A stretch of DNA of 64,000 bases, taken from Sipunculus nudus (lineage: Eukaryota; Annelida; Sipuncula; Golfingiida; Sipunculidae). Numbering within the stretch: position 1 is the first letter of the stretch; the number at the start of each line of letters is the position of its first letter. Below the pieces are notes generated by a model. That model was not told the DNA's origin. It did not search any database and worked only from the letters and a program-made list of their open reading frames with translations. Made by a program: the position numbers and the translations under genes. Shown one piece after another: positions 49,763 through 62,243 of this stretch. The stretch covers positions 39,370,019 through 39,434,018 of the forward strand of contig CM049306.1 of NCBI GenBank assembly GCA_026874595.1, given 5' to 3'.

Positions 49763-50537
49763 TATATACCCACCAGCCGGCCATCCATCTGTTAACTTTT
49801 ATTGTTGCTGGGATAACTTACCAGAGCTTTGATGGATTTTCACGAAACTCCCCAAAATTACTAAACAATAGAGTTTGATTATGGACAAATACCATGCATG
49901 TGTAATAATGTCAAAGGTCCTTGCCAGTCGAGGCTACTTTGTGGTGTCCCTGCGACAACTTATGAGGAATAAGATGGATTTTTTTATAAAACTCAACAGA
50001 AATGTTAATCCATGAAATATCTCACTTAAGGTCAATTTCCAGCAAAATCCTTGCATCTTTAATGAGGTCAGAGGCACTGTGGTGACTCACCAAAAATCGT
50101 TTGGATTATCATGAAACTCATAACACTTATTTACCAATAATTTCTCACCTCAGTTTAGTTCTCAGCAAAATCCATGCATATTAATGAGGTTAGAGGTCAC
50201 CAAGCTGATTTGTACAGAAATATATTGGATTTTCATAAAACTTGAAATATTAATTTGAAATAGAAATATTAACCAATATAATCTCACCTAAGTTCTATTT
50301 CCAGAAGAAAGCATGCATGTTTAATGAGGTCAGAGGTCACCACACTTTTATGGCACCACCCTGACTTACCAAAACTCTTATGGCTTTTCCTAAAACTCCT
50401 GATGAGTATTCACCAATACAGTTTCTCACCTGAATTACATTCTCAGCAAATTCCCGCATATTTAATGAGGTCAGGGATCACAATTAAATTATGCAATGGG
50501 TGTGTTATATAAATGCACCAATTGTGGTGCTCTTGTT
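49763..50537 (+). mobile_element. Element E (Helitron/Helentron-like, non-autonomous)
   Basis: The 3' end has a clean hairpin GCACC-AATTGT-GGTGC (50515-50530) followed by TCTTGTT. Just inside lies GGTGTGTTATATA (50499-50511), whose reverse complement approximates the proposed 5' end TATATACCCACC (49763-49774). The body repeats 'tttaatgaggtcagaggtcacc' four times (about 50058, 50174, 50321, 50461), together with 'ctcac.t.agtt.tatttc.agcaaaatcc' text. The 5' boundary is the less certain end. A direct repeat ('caaattttagtagga') flanks the element on both sides, about 860 bp apart. Confidence 0.5.
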
Positions 50538-52149
50538 TATCAGCCCCAAATTCTCAAATTATAGTAGGATTCAGGTGTTTGCTTGTTAGTGAATTTTGAG
50601 CTCAAATGCGATTGTCAGCTGTCGTCTGTTGTCTGTACGTTAACCTATACTGTATAAAAAAATAGCAGGAGCTAGCATTACTAGATTTTATGCAAAATTC
50701 AGACAGATTGAGCTTATTATAGATTACAAACAGAAAATGAATAAGCAGAATGATAAAAAAAACTGTTCTGCTTATATAAATAATGAATAAGCAGAATAAG
50801 ATATAGTAAATCTTCATAGGCGTCCACAAATTGGAAACTTGATTTTAGCTCAGGAGAAGAATAAATCCAAGGGTATGGGTGAATGCCTTATGTGGGCATA
50901 TTAGTCCACTTGGTGGACAAATGATCATATGAAATTTAAGAGTGTTAGCAGTATTTCTGAAGTTGCATTTCATTCCTGAAAGTGTGGTTATGCATATAGG
51001 TATTCACAGTGTTTATTATCCATTGGGCAGCACTGTAGTTCTGCAAAGAAAATATAGGTGGCACTATTTTCATTGTTTCTTCACCTCACATCAGATGTGA
51101 TTCTCCAAGTTTTGATTTAAGATATGATGCTTACTACCTGCTGATGATATTTGTACCTGATTAAAACTGACTTTACACAGCATCAAACACATTTTCGACA
51201 CAAAATGTCTATATATGAACATCAAGGATAAACCTGCAAGCAGCCGTGTGCATGACACCTTAGTACGGTGGAATCAATTTGTGGTGTCTAGGAATTGTTA
51301 ATTGCAATAAATAAGTCAGTTGAGCCATATAGAGAGCATGCATTGACAATATTAATGCCAAATATAAAAGTTATAAAGAATTTTATTGTCTTCATTGTTT
51401 TTAATTTCTTAAAACCTGGAGAACTTCATTGTGATGCCATTTCGGTGACATGGCGAATACAGCCTAGGAGTTCCAAGTGATCTGGGTCCATGTGGTCCAT
51501 CATGTTTGTATACAGTGGTTGCCTCAAAGCCGCTGAAGTAGCGTACGGTGTGGACAAGGAATTGCAGGGTCCTGTCATTGCCTCCATAGATCTTGACCGT
51601 ATGCAGAGGTTACATCATTTATTAAGAACTACCATGATGATTCTTTCCTTTCATGTTCTGGGGCTGTCAGATAGGTCCCACATGGTGAATTATATATGTG
51701 TAGACCTGTGTGTAGCTGCAATATTAAGCCTTCACTTATATGATTCGAGTCTGAATATCTGTAGGCGGATGGGCGGGGGGGCGGGGGGGGGGGGGATGCT
51801 ACTCCTGCGATTTATTTCAACCCTAAATATGGATTTTAGGCAAATTAACAAGAATTCAATGCAAATTACAAAACACCTGAAAGACGGTGATCCCCTCTCA
51901 GGTCCCTATGACATCACCTAAGGCTAAGGTTAGGTAATCCTAATAGCACATGGTGTTACTATTGTTACACTACAAGACTGCCTAGTATCAATACCACAAG
52001 AGCATTAGGAAACACAGGGTCAGGTCACAAAATATTTTTTGCAACAATTTCTCACTCATCAATACAAACCAATCATATCAACCAACCATGGCCTATATTA
52101 CTTCTTCCTCTCAGACTTTATAAATCTCCATTTGGTATTATTTTAGATT
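50538..52149. other. Intronic sequence with an element-A head fragment
   Basis: At 50610-50705 'gtctgtacgttaacctatact' and 'gagctagcattactagattt' match the head of element A in the + orientation. A G-rich tract is at 51765-51795. A 143-codon + frame at 51490-51921 runs through that G tract; it has no recognisable domain and is not called. Confidence 0.5.
51765..51795 (+). repeat. G-rich tract (potential quadruplex)
   Basis: Runs of G broken by single C or A bases; the last run exceeds ten. It meets the simple four-G-run pattern for a quadruplex. Length may be unreliable in the assembly. Confidence 0.6.
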
Positions 52150-52202
52150 TTTACCTTCAAGGTCAACTGCAGCTGAGCACAGTGGCCCATGGGTCCCTTG
52201 TT
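52150..52202 (+). mobile_element. Element F, 3' end, copy 1
   Basis: Ends 'gcagctgagcacagtggccc' then 'atgggtcccttgtt'. The near-palindrome GGCCCATGGGTCC plus CTTGTT parallels the hairpin-plus-tail endings of A and E. The 5' extent was not found. Confidence 0.4.
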
Positions 52203-52787
52203 AAAATTATTAATTAAATTTACATATTTTTGGTTGGTCAAATGTATCCTTTCATATAATTCTTAGGCCAGTCAGGTTATTTTCCTTATTGCATTATTAA
52301 AAGGGTTAGGTCACAATTCCATGTATTACACAGTGCAAAAATGTACTTGTCAGATTTAGTATAAGCTCATTTGAAAATGGAAAATTTTAATTGTTTACAG
52401 CATTTATTTCAGTTAATAAATTAAATGTGGTTTATTATTCTTCAATTAACTTCCACTTTCCTCTTTATTCTATAATTTACAGGGGTTCATACACTCCCAG
52501 TGGAGTGGTTATTTTTGCACATATTACTTTCTAGTCCCCTGGATACTTCTAAGAAATATTTTATCATGAGAGGCTGCAATATCTTTGTTATAGTCCATTA
52601 AAATGCACAGTTTTAGTTTGGCAAACATACTTAGTATTTGATTATCACCAGCCAGCAAGGCCATTTCCTCTTTGCTTTTCAAATAGTAATTTTTATTTAA
52701 AAAAAAAACAAAAGAAATAAGCATATTTTGCATTTATTAAAATTAAAAAAATTCAGCTATATTTTGCATTGCACAATTTTTAAAACA

Positions 52788-52821
52788 TTCAGCTGAGCGC
52801 TGGACCCATGGGTCCCTTGTT
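52788..52821 (+). mobile_element. Element F, 3' end, copy 2
   Basis: 'cagctgagcgctggacccat' then 'gggtcccttgtt'; the 14-bp palindrome GGACCCATGGGTCC (52802-52815) is perfect and directly followed by CTTGTT. Same orientation as copy 1 about 620 bp upstream, so the intervening DNA may belong to the element. Confidence 0.4.
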
Positions 52822-54218
52822 TACAGCTATATGAATATTTTTTTCATAGGCAAGTGTGTTATATGTTTATATGATGAGATTTGGAATAATTTTGCTTGAC
52901 TAAAGGATAATTAGACCTTCTAAATAGAAAATGTAATGCAAAACAGTTTAAAAAGATTGTTACAGTGCTGTAGCTGCCACCACTGTTACTAGGTCAGAAT
53001 AATGATTAATAACATTTTAAGAACCTGGGCAGTACAAACCACTTGACTGTATGACCAGCTGCTCAGCTTACAGCTGCTCCTCAGCTCACGGCCTTGGTCC
53101 AACAGATGAAGGCTGATCGAGTAAACAGCTGTCAGGTGTATCAATGGAGCTTTAATCAACCCATCAATATATGTTACCTGACTAGTGTATGTATGACTTA
53201 ATAAAAGTACCTGAAACATCAACAGTAGTGGAGAGGACTTGATATAGGTCAATCCAGTGTGTACTATTCTTAATTTATCATAATAGGAACTGGGCATATA
53301 CCTACAATGGCAAAGTGAGCACTATAAGCCTTGATCCCAACACCCAGGTGGACTGCATCTGAGAGATAATCAGGGATCAGCTATCTAATGCCTAGTAGCC
53401 TATATTGAGTTTATGATTTGGGGATTAAGGTCAAGGTCAAAAATAAATATCAGGAGCAAATATGCGACCTAGGATTAATAATGTGCTGAAATTTAGCTTT
53501 TGAAAATCAGCCATATTGGAGTTCCAGCACAAACAGGAAATGGTGGAAGCATGAAAAAATGAAAAAAAAAATTATAAAAAATTTCAATTGGTTTTGCATT
53601 CAGGGTCCACCTCCGAAAAGAAAATGAATTACTCAACCCCTGTAAGCCTCCTGGCTCTCCAGGGGTTAGGTTTAGGCTGAACTTTAATAGTTAATACACA
53701 ACACTCTACGATCTGAAGGACTGAACCTGATTGAGTGCCTGCAGGAGCTTGTATATCAGGATCAGCTGTCTTCATGTCTTCATGTTTATGAGAGTTGCAA
53801 ATCACTTCATGGAAATTATCACAAAAATGGACCCTGTGTGAATAAGACATCCCACCAGCACACATGCAGTCATGATGCATTGATTTTATGTATAAAACAG
53901 GTTCATTTGGAGCTCATTTATTTATCTCTGCATATAGCATTGAAAGCTAAAGAATTATTAATTATAACAAACGGTTAATGTTAAGATCAGATCAGATACT
54001 GATATTACAAATTATATCAAATCTTTTTACATGATGTCAGTAATTGAGAGAATGTAACAGTGCGTTGGTCCTTGTCAGACTGTTGATAATAATTGACATG
54101 TATATTATGCTTACAAAAAATTGTCATGTACATGATTTGCCCACATTGAAAATATAGGGATATAGAGAAAAATGGCTGTAAAAATCATCTTGATTATTTG
54201 ATGGGCATCTATAATTAA
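52822..54218. other. Intronic sequence, no recognised feature
   Basis: Unique AT-rich sequence without a supported exon or repeat. Confidence 0.4.
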
Positions 54219-54280
54219 AGAGAGAGAGCGAAAGAGAGAGAGAGAGAGAGAATGAATGAATGAATGAATGAATGAATGAA
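54219..54280. repeat. Compound microsatellite (GA)n-(AATG)n
   Basis: An interrupted GA run to 54250 is followed by seven to eight AATG units to 54280. Confidence 0.95.
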
Positions 54281-57200
54281 ATGTGTAAGTGCATTTAGCT
54301 GAAAAGCTTTGGATCAGTTGTGTCCAAGAATGAGAACATGGCGGCTGGGACTAATTGAACTAATTAACCTCACAACATTAATTACACACACAATGTAATT
54401 ACAGTAGCTATGAGGCTTAAAAGGGGACCACACACACGCCTGCCAGCTAGGATTTAAAATCACTGCTTTCTCCTGCGATCTCCAAGATGATTTGTTTAAA
54501 ATGTCAATAGCATACATACTATTTTTCCCTGAGAGGCTGTCAGGTAATCACTCAACTGGAGACCATAAATACACATCGTCAGTAGGAATATTGGTACAGT
54601 GGTGCAAACATCAGTCTAGAATAACTCTGGATGTGATCACCATGGTGAAGGAGGTTTGTGACACTGATGCTGGACATGCCATTGTTATCCCTTTTTAGGC
54701 ATATATCAGTCATACGAGGTGAATGGACTCCATATAAGGGCTATAGACTTATTGTTATATTTATTTCCTTTACCTGCAGATGATCATTCTGACAGTTGAG
54801 CTACTATAGCCCAGTATATAACTGGGACAGGAGGTTGGGGAGTACAAATTAGGCACCCCAGTGTGGCTACTAAGTGATGTTTGGTTATCCTGTGAATGGG
54901 AACCTTAAACAAGCAAATGTGGACAGTTGGGTGAAATGTCATTGTCCTGTAGATTAACACATGAGACAGACAATTGGACTGGTAATATCACTGATATTGC
55001 GAATATAAAGTATGAGCAAGGCCACACAAAACTGTTTTTTTTTCTACAGAAGTGCTGCTGCTACTTTTTTGTGGACTAATTTTTTTGTTAATGACCACCA
55101 ATTTATTCCTTTGTAAGGTTGCTATTACTGATGCTCCCAATATAAAACTTCATCAAGGCCATGCAAAGCTAAAATGAAAAAAACTCGGCTATTTTTGCAG
55201 ATTTTTTTCTTTATGAATGAGCTCCAAGTCCTAAATGGTCCACACCCCTTGATCCCTTCTAATAATTAAGAAGATATAATGGAATATGGACTAAGCTCTG
55301 TGTTGTTGATATTCACCATTTCATTAACTGAACCACTTTTTGATAAATCTTCCTGTAATTTGTCAAATCCTAATTATCTTGTCTCAAACAAATAAATTTG
55401 TCTGCTCATTCTGCACGATCCTATATTTATTGGCGTGGCCTTATTTTTCATGGACAAATTATGTTTAATTGCTGGTGATTGATTCATGAAGAATAATTTG
55501 GATGTTTAGTGATTATGTAACATCTATCCATTTTGGGTTACTTTATGCGCTAGATGCCCAGGGTAGCTTAATGTACCAGGCTCCCAGTGGTGTTAGGAAA
55601 TCGGTTTTGAGCCTGTGGATTATCCCAGGCCCTGGGCTCTTGATATAAGTGTTTGGTGGTAATTTATGAGTTCAAATAAGTAAGTGAATTCTTTTAAATT
55701 TTCAGGTTTTTCTGCAGCAGACAGGTGACATAGTGCCATCATCATCATATATCACTTAATTTCTTTGCCATCGAAAAGGGGAAAAAAAACCAGATTTCCT
55801 GTTTTTCAAGATTGTGTCAGGTTGTAATTATTTTAACAATCTTGCTCATATTTTCTTCAAATGAGACTCTTTTTCCCACCATTTGGATTTTATTGACTGC
55901 TAATTTGTATTCAGCAAAATAATTATAATCTTGATTGTGGTTATGTTCATCTTATAAATGTAAAGGGTTCTTTCAGACTCTACCACTTCATTAATTATTA
56001 CAACTACATGTTTAACTACGTTTTAAAAAATGCCACATGTTTTAAAAAATGCCACATGTTATTTTTTTGCCACTGTAGTAGTTTTTTTTCAAAGATCAGT
56101 ATGATATTGCAGTTAGTCTTCAAAACTGTTAATGCTATAAATTGAGGAAATTATGTATTTTTTCAGACTTGGAACAGGTGATATGATAATAAATACATGG
56201 ACATGCATTTATACATGTATTTTGGCTTGGATATATTTCAGATAGTACCTTCATATTGCATTTATTTTATGTATTATTGTGGCATATCCGTGCAACACAT
56301 TAAGAAGTCTTTTAGTTGTATAACTGATACTTATCATATATAATTTTGTTTATTTTTTAACATATTAGAGATCTGTTACATATTACATCCATCAGTGTAT
56401 ATAGTGTGGTTGGCTACATATTAGCAAGGTTAACATTTCCCAATTTTCAGCTTTCATTTTGCCACTAGGGTTCAGTTTCCAAAATCTCACCAAATAATCT
56501 TCACAAAGTATAGCCTTTATTTTATGATTAAACAAAAAAATAATACATTCGCAGAAATATAAATTTTGTAAGGGGACCCAAGTGGATATTAAACAAGTAG
56601 AAATCATTGTTCATTGTTGGCAGATAAATTGAAAGACCTGATTATATTTATAATAGATATCTTAGATTAACCGTAACGTACAAGATCAGTTATTATTCAT
56701 GATACCAATCTTTTGGTTTTTGACCTCTAAAAATTGGAGGTTTTATTTTTGCAATTATTTCCCTTTCTCAAACATCAGGAATTTTAAACCTTCACAAACC
56801 AATAGGCACCCATTGTAACATTATGCCAGACTGTATGATTCTGGTGGTGGTCTGTTTTACATGGCAGTGGGAGGGCATCATGATCCTCTTGTCGGCCCAG
56901 CTGTGGGTCTCTTCTGTGAGACCTGAGCCTCTGTAAATATATTGTCTTTAGAGTAGCAGCTGTCATGTCCCCCTGGACATTCACCTTGTTTCAGCTGCGA
57001 ATCAACAATTACAATCATCTGCAGGACACCAGCCTGCATTGTATGGGAGGATTAGTGAGACATTTTCACAACAAGTGAAGGGAATGACTTGTAGAGGAGG
57101 CAGGTAGTGATGTGAATGCAGTGCCCTCTGGTGACTAGTGCATTGGATAATGTGGAAACTGTGAAGCAGGTTTTCAGATCTGGAACTGTCTTACAGTACA

Positions 57201-60200
57201 AAACTTATTATTATGATCATAGGAACCTGTTATAAAGTAAAATAAAAATTAAAAAATAGTCATGTTAATTCTTTAGATAATGTAACTTCAGAAAAAGAAA
57301 TTAATTATTCATCAGGTGACCATTTAAGTGAGATATTCTTCAGAAATTGTATTACTATTTATATAAAATCTTTCTTGTGCTGTAAACTATTGAGAATTGG
57401 AACATGTAATATAATGGGGGAAAAATAAGGGGAAATTATTGGTAATTAAATTAAGTTACCATCATGATAATGCCTATAAAAATGTTCATTAGAAAAGTTT
57501 TCTTATGTTTTTAGCATTTATTATGTTCTGTAGCAGCACAAAGACTGTCGTTCAGACAAAACATATCACTTTCATATATGAGCAAGAGGTTGCATTTGTA
57601 GACTGTATCCTGCCATGATAGACAGTTTGAACTGCGTTAAGTCATGATGAACTCTGACCCTACCAGCTAACGTTTAATGACAGGCAAACTACAGGATCAA
57701 GTAGTAGTGTGTCTATAAAGCTGTACAAAGCCATGTGCAGGCCATTCAATCCTTTGACATACCAAAGCCAATAGCATGACACCATGGGCAAACAGGGCCC
57801 ATTGGCCAAATGCAGTTAGCCTGCATGCCCCGGGTGTGTTCGATTGTTTCTTTTACCGGAGGCCTCAGAAAACCCAGCAAAGCACTAGTTCAAATACCAT
57901 TTAGTGGTGTGCTTGCACACTGAATAAAAGACCTGCATTTGCGAATAAATGCTGGCAGGCCTGACTGAATGGGGAGGCCTATGCATATTTATTGAACGCT
58001 TTGAAAATCAGAGGGAATGCTGGGACATATGGACAACTCACCTGCCAGTCGTCCATTACACTTCGTTACACCTCGGGCTGTGAACCGACTTCATTCAAAC
58101 CATGACTTAATGCAGGGGAGCAGGGGCTCATTGCAAAGGCGAGACATGAGAGTCGTGACGCTCCATGGATGGCACCACTGCTAGTAGAATTCCTGCACAA
58201 TTCCTCACCCGCCTCAGAGCCGGGCCCTCTGAACTGCACGAGGTGATGATTGGCAGTATGTATATCAAAAGTGAAGGTTGGACAATGAAGTCGCACTAAG
58301 ATGACCAGGTGGTCGTCGGTGAAGACTGGAGTGGCGGTGGTTATCGGAGACCGCCATACAGCACTGCTGTACGAATACTCCTTGACCTAACGTGTAGGTG
58401 AGCAGAACTTTAGTTTTTTTTTCATACTACCAGGACACTACTTTATGCACAAGGTATCCAGGATTATACCTATTTCCCCCCCATATTAGTCAGATTAGGT
58501 AACATTATTAATTATAGCCAAGACAGGTAACCTTTGCTGGTTTGGTGGCTCTGATAAAAACATGATTGCTAATCATCGTATCAGCTGCTATGAATTAAAC
58601 TGATCCAGGTGGGTTTTGCTGTGGTTACCACACATAACATCTGAGTGATTGTGGCTTAAATTGATAAAGACTTCAGTATATTATCAAAGGTTCACCAGAT
58701 CACAACAGAAGTTATAGATTGTCATGGACTAGTTTCAGTGCTCTGATGAATGTATTTTAGAATTGTCTTCATTGATTCTGTCAGTCTTTTTAATTATAGT
58801 GAATGGCAGAAGTTTTGTCCATCTGCCAGGAAAATGATCAGACTTAATTCATTCAAGTCTTCTTCTTCTGATATGCCTGTTTTAATCAGGTACAGCTGCC
58901 CCTCAAAATTAAATTAAAATTTCCAGCTCAGCAAATGTATAAATAAAATATGTTTTTTTTGTGTTCGTCATTATTCATTGGAAACCTTGTGTTCTTTTGA
59001 GTTTGTAATTTAATAAGGTAATATATAAAGCTGCTTGTGGTCCTTGGGATTTAATTACAATACATAATCAATTTATTTTAAAATCTTTATTTTTTTACTT
59101 TTTAGTATTAATTAGCAATTTTGAAACATCTTTAATCAGTGGTGTTGGTCACTTTTTTGTATGAATTAATATAAGCTATGTACATTTAATTTAAATGCTA
59201 CATCCTGGTTTGTTTACCATTAAAACATTGGTGAACAGAAGATTGATGTCTGTAAACTTTTGATTAAAAACAGGTCCATAATTTTAAATTACCGAGTACA
59301 TATCATGCCTCAGGGAGAGATATAAACTTATAAAACATTTACATTGCACTAGTGTGGAATATTAATTTTAAATCTGTGGCTGAGTTGTCAATAGGCCGTT
59401 GAAATATTTGGATCATTACACTCCTGTAAAAGGATTTATTACTTCCAATTACTGACAAAAGAGAGATGACTTATATTGATTTACTGGGATCTGTTATTAC
59501 TCAATAATTTCTGGTTAATTAGACTGATAGGTCATGCTTGATTTCTGATTTTATTGTTATGGAAGTAAAATGTATGGACTGCTGTTTAAATGATATATTT
59601 ATTGTCAAAAATTAGATTTTAGGGTTTAGTGGATTCACTGGATTGAGAGGGAAGGTTTATCAAATATAACAATGGGTCTGAAAATTTAGAATGAATTTGC
59701 TCATAGGCTCTTAAAGTAATTAATAAAAATGTTTATTTTTATTTAGAGATAGATAATTAAAGAAAATTAAACAAATTTAACAAACTGTGCAATGGATTTG
59801 ATGGGTAATTCAAATGGTAATAATGAATATCTGATTCTTCTAGTACTCTGGCATCTAAAAAATGACAAAAAAAAAAAAAAAATGTAAGAACAATATGAGG
59901 GGTTATCATTTCAAAGAATAAAATTTCAGTAGACAGGCTAAATGTGGCTTATTCCCATTGGTCCAGGATAACTATTTGTATCCCTGCCATCGTGATTCAA
60001 ATAACAAGGTCCGTTATTTGACCAGGAGCACAAGAGACTGTAAATCACAGGAGGAAAACGTTTATTCACAGCTAAGGCTCGTCATGCCGAGTGGCTGTCG
60101 AAGAAAGTATCGCCAAATTTGTCTTGTTCTCTACTACAGAAGGATAAGCTGAATCGTCACTTGGCCTCCAATTGGTCAAAGCAGGAATTTGAAAGCAAAG

Positions 60201-61327
60201 AGTTAGACGGCACAGCGTACGGTTAAGTGTGGTTAAAGGAGGGCATGTTTACACCTGTGTTTAGTCTCCCCGGAGAGTAAACATCACATTATCTGATTGT
60301 CATGGCCCTGTATGTATAGGTGTGTACATGGGCACTAATGCCGGTCAATGGGACACGAATTTGAGCTCCCAAGGCTGTAAGAGACATGACAAATCACTTA
60401 GTTTAGTTCCCTCAAGTCACTTGCCATGTATGAGTGAAGATTATAGGCATAGTTCAGGGTCTGTCTTGCTATATAGGGATAGTTTCAGGTGTAGTTCGCT
60501 ATAAAAAGGAACTTTCCCTGCCTTATTTAGGTTTTTTAATAGGTTTTCCATTATTTGATACAAAAAAAGTCAAAACTATCTATTCCAAAAAGTAGAAAGC
60601 CTGATAGAATACAAAATTATTACTTGTTATCTGAAAGGTGAAACCAAAAATGTACCTTTGATTGTATTTAAGTAATCCAGTTAGCATCTGTGAATGGTAT
60701 CCATGTTTTCAACAATTGGTACATGCTGCAAACAACCAAGGCCAGCATGTTTGGTACATGCATTTACTCAAAAACTTATACTAGTTGAACGTCTGACTTG
60801 AACATATTTATAAAAAATTGCAAAAAAAAGTATTGTTATACAACCACAAGACACAGCTAGAGGATCCCAGAACATTAAAAAAATATATAAATGCAGGCAC
60901 AAGCCATGAAAGTTTTTAAGATCACATTAGGCTATTGCTACCGTATTTGGTATTTTGTGGCACAGGCATGAGATACAAAGCGTTTCTAAAAATGTCAGTG
61001 GACACCAGGTGCAATAAAATACTGGGATCAGCTGTAACTCTGGGAATGTTGCCCATTTCTTATCAATTTGTCATACACTATATTCCTTATTTGTTGATAT
61101 ATATAAACCAGTCATGAAATGGTGATTTAGGGAAGAAAATTTCCCTTTATATGAACTATCCTAAATTATTCATATATTATAGTACAGGGTACACATCATA
61201 CATATGATCAACATTCTGATTTAACTTTATATCATATGATCAATCAATATTTTACACTTAAATTTTATACATTATGTGATCAGCTTGGTTCTGTCTTTAA
61301 ATTTGACTTTATACATTATTCTTTCTT
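54281..61327. other. Intronic sequence with less AT-rich islands
   Basis: No exon is supported. Stretches at about 56800-57180, 57640-58400 and 59950-60440 are visibly less AT-rich than their surroundings and non-repetitive, so they are candidates for conserved non-coding elements or unrecognised exons of another gene. Short frames there (for example 56784-56984 minus, 58066-58296 minus, 59958-60152 plus) show no known domain. A 20-bp tandem duplication ('tttaaaaaatgccacatg') is at 56021-56060. Confidence 0.4.
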
Positions 61328-61328
61328 C

Positions 61329-61385
<57 letters not shown>
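61328..61385. repeat. (TA)n microsatellite
   Basis: Nearly pure AT dinucleotide run with one G interruption near 61349. Confidence 0.95.
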
Positions 61386-61389
<4 letters not shown>

Positions 61390-62029
61390 GATCAGCATTC
61401 CTCTTTCGTGATACATTCATCATCAGATCAATGTTGTTCTATCTTCATTTCATACACTAGTCATCATCAGTCATCAAAACTGTCTTCATTTGACATGTCA
61501 TGGTTCTTGTATGTTTATGTCTATCATTCATTTGTGACTTTTTGCTACGTCACTTATTGCAAGTCGTCAACAAATTCTTTTTGGCAAACAAATCATATCT
61601 TATCTTTAATTATCAACATTATTTTATCTTTAGTTATTACACAATTTACCATACAGTTTAAAAAAATTACCATTTAGATACTTATTAAAATCCAGTGTCA
61701 CTGTTGACCTCTGGCAACACCAGTAAGTTATTTCCAGGTAGCCTAATTACTGAATATAGCCAGACCTGGGTTGATTTATACATTGGTGACTCAGGGAATA
61801 GTTAGAATCCAGTGTAATGGAGTGACCATTTCCGGCTAGAAAGGCTAATTACCTGGCTGAGTGCTCTCGGAAGTTCATACCTTGATGGACAATCAGGGAG
61901 TCTCTTCACACCCACTGGTCCAGCTATGCAGTGTTTTCCTTTGTGATGTGGTGTTCCACATGGCAGAATAAATAACCTCACCTAATACATAGGCAATAGG
62001 TGTAAAAAATTGGTTCTGTTAATTCTAAC

Positions 62030-62210
62030 ACTTATTTGTGTGACCTATATTCCTTACAAATAAGGGAGTTAATGTAGGTGAGGGTGACAGGGGGTATTCT
62101 TTATTCACTCCTGAAATACTCCTTTTAATACTTGTTTCCTTTTTCATAATTAGTTTCTCAATTCCAGCACTCATTTGTGTGACCTGTATTCCTTACAAAT
62201 AAGAGATGTG
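62030..62210 (+). repeat. Two ~38-bp direct repeats 139 bp apart
   Basis: 'tttgtgtgacctatattcct' followed by 'tacaaataag' at about 62035 recurs with one change at about 62174. The interval between them is unique. Confidence 0.7.
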
Positions 62211-62243
62211 TGTGCATGTGTGTGTGTGTGTGGGGGGGGGGGG
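62207..62243. repeat. (TG)n tract followed by a G-run
   Basis: TG repeats with one CA interruption, then about eleven G's. Confidence 0.9.

Noticed and set aside
51490-51921. 143-codon + strand open frame
   Set aside because: It passes through a G homopolymer region encoding poly-Gly, lacks a recognisable domain, and has no supporting splice or promoter context.
55705-55723. 19-nt candidate microexon between 'attttcag' and 'acag|gtgaca'
   Set aside because: The signals are weak and such short acceptor-donor pairs are frequent by chance in AT-rich introns.
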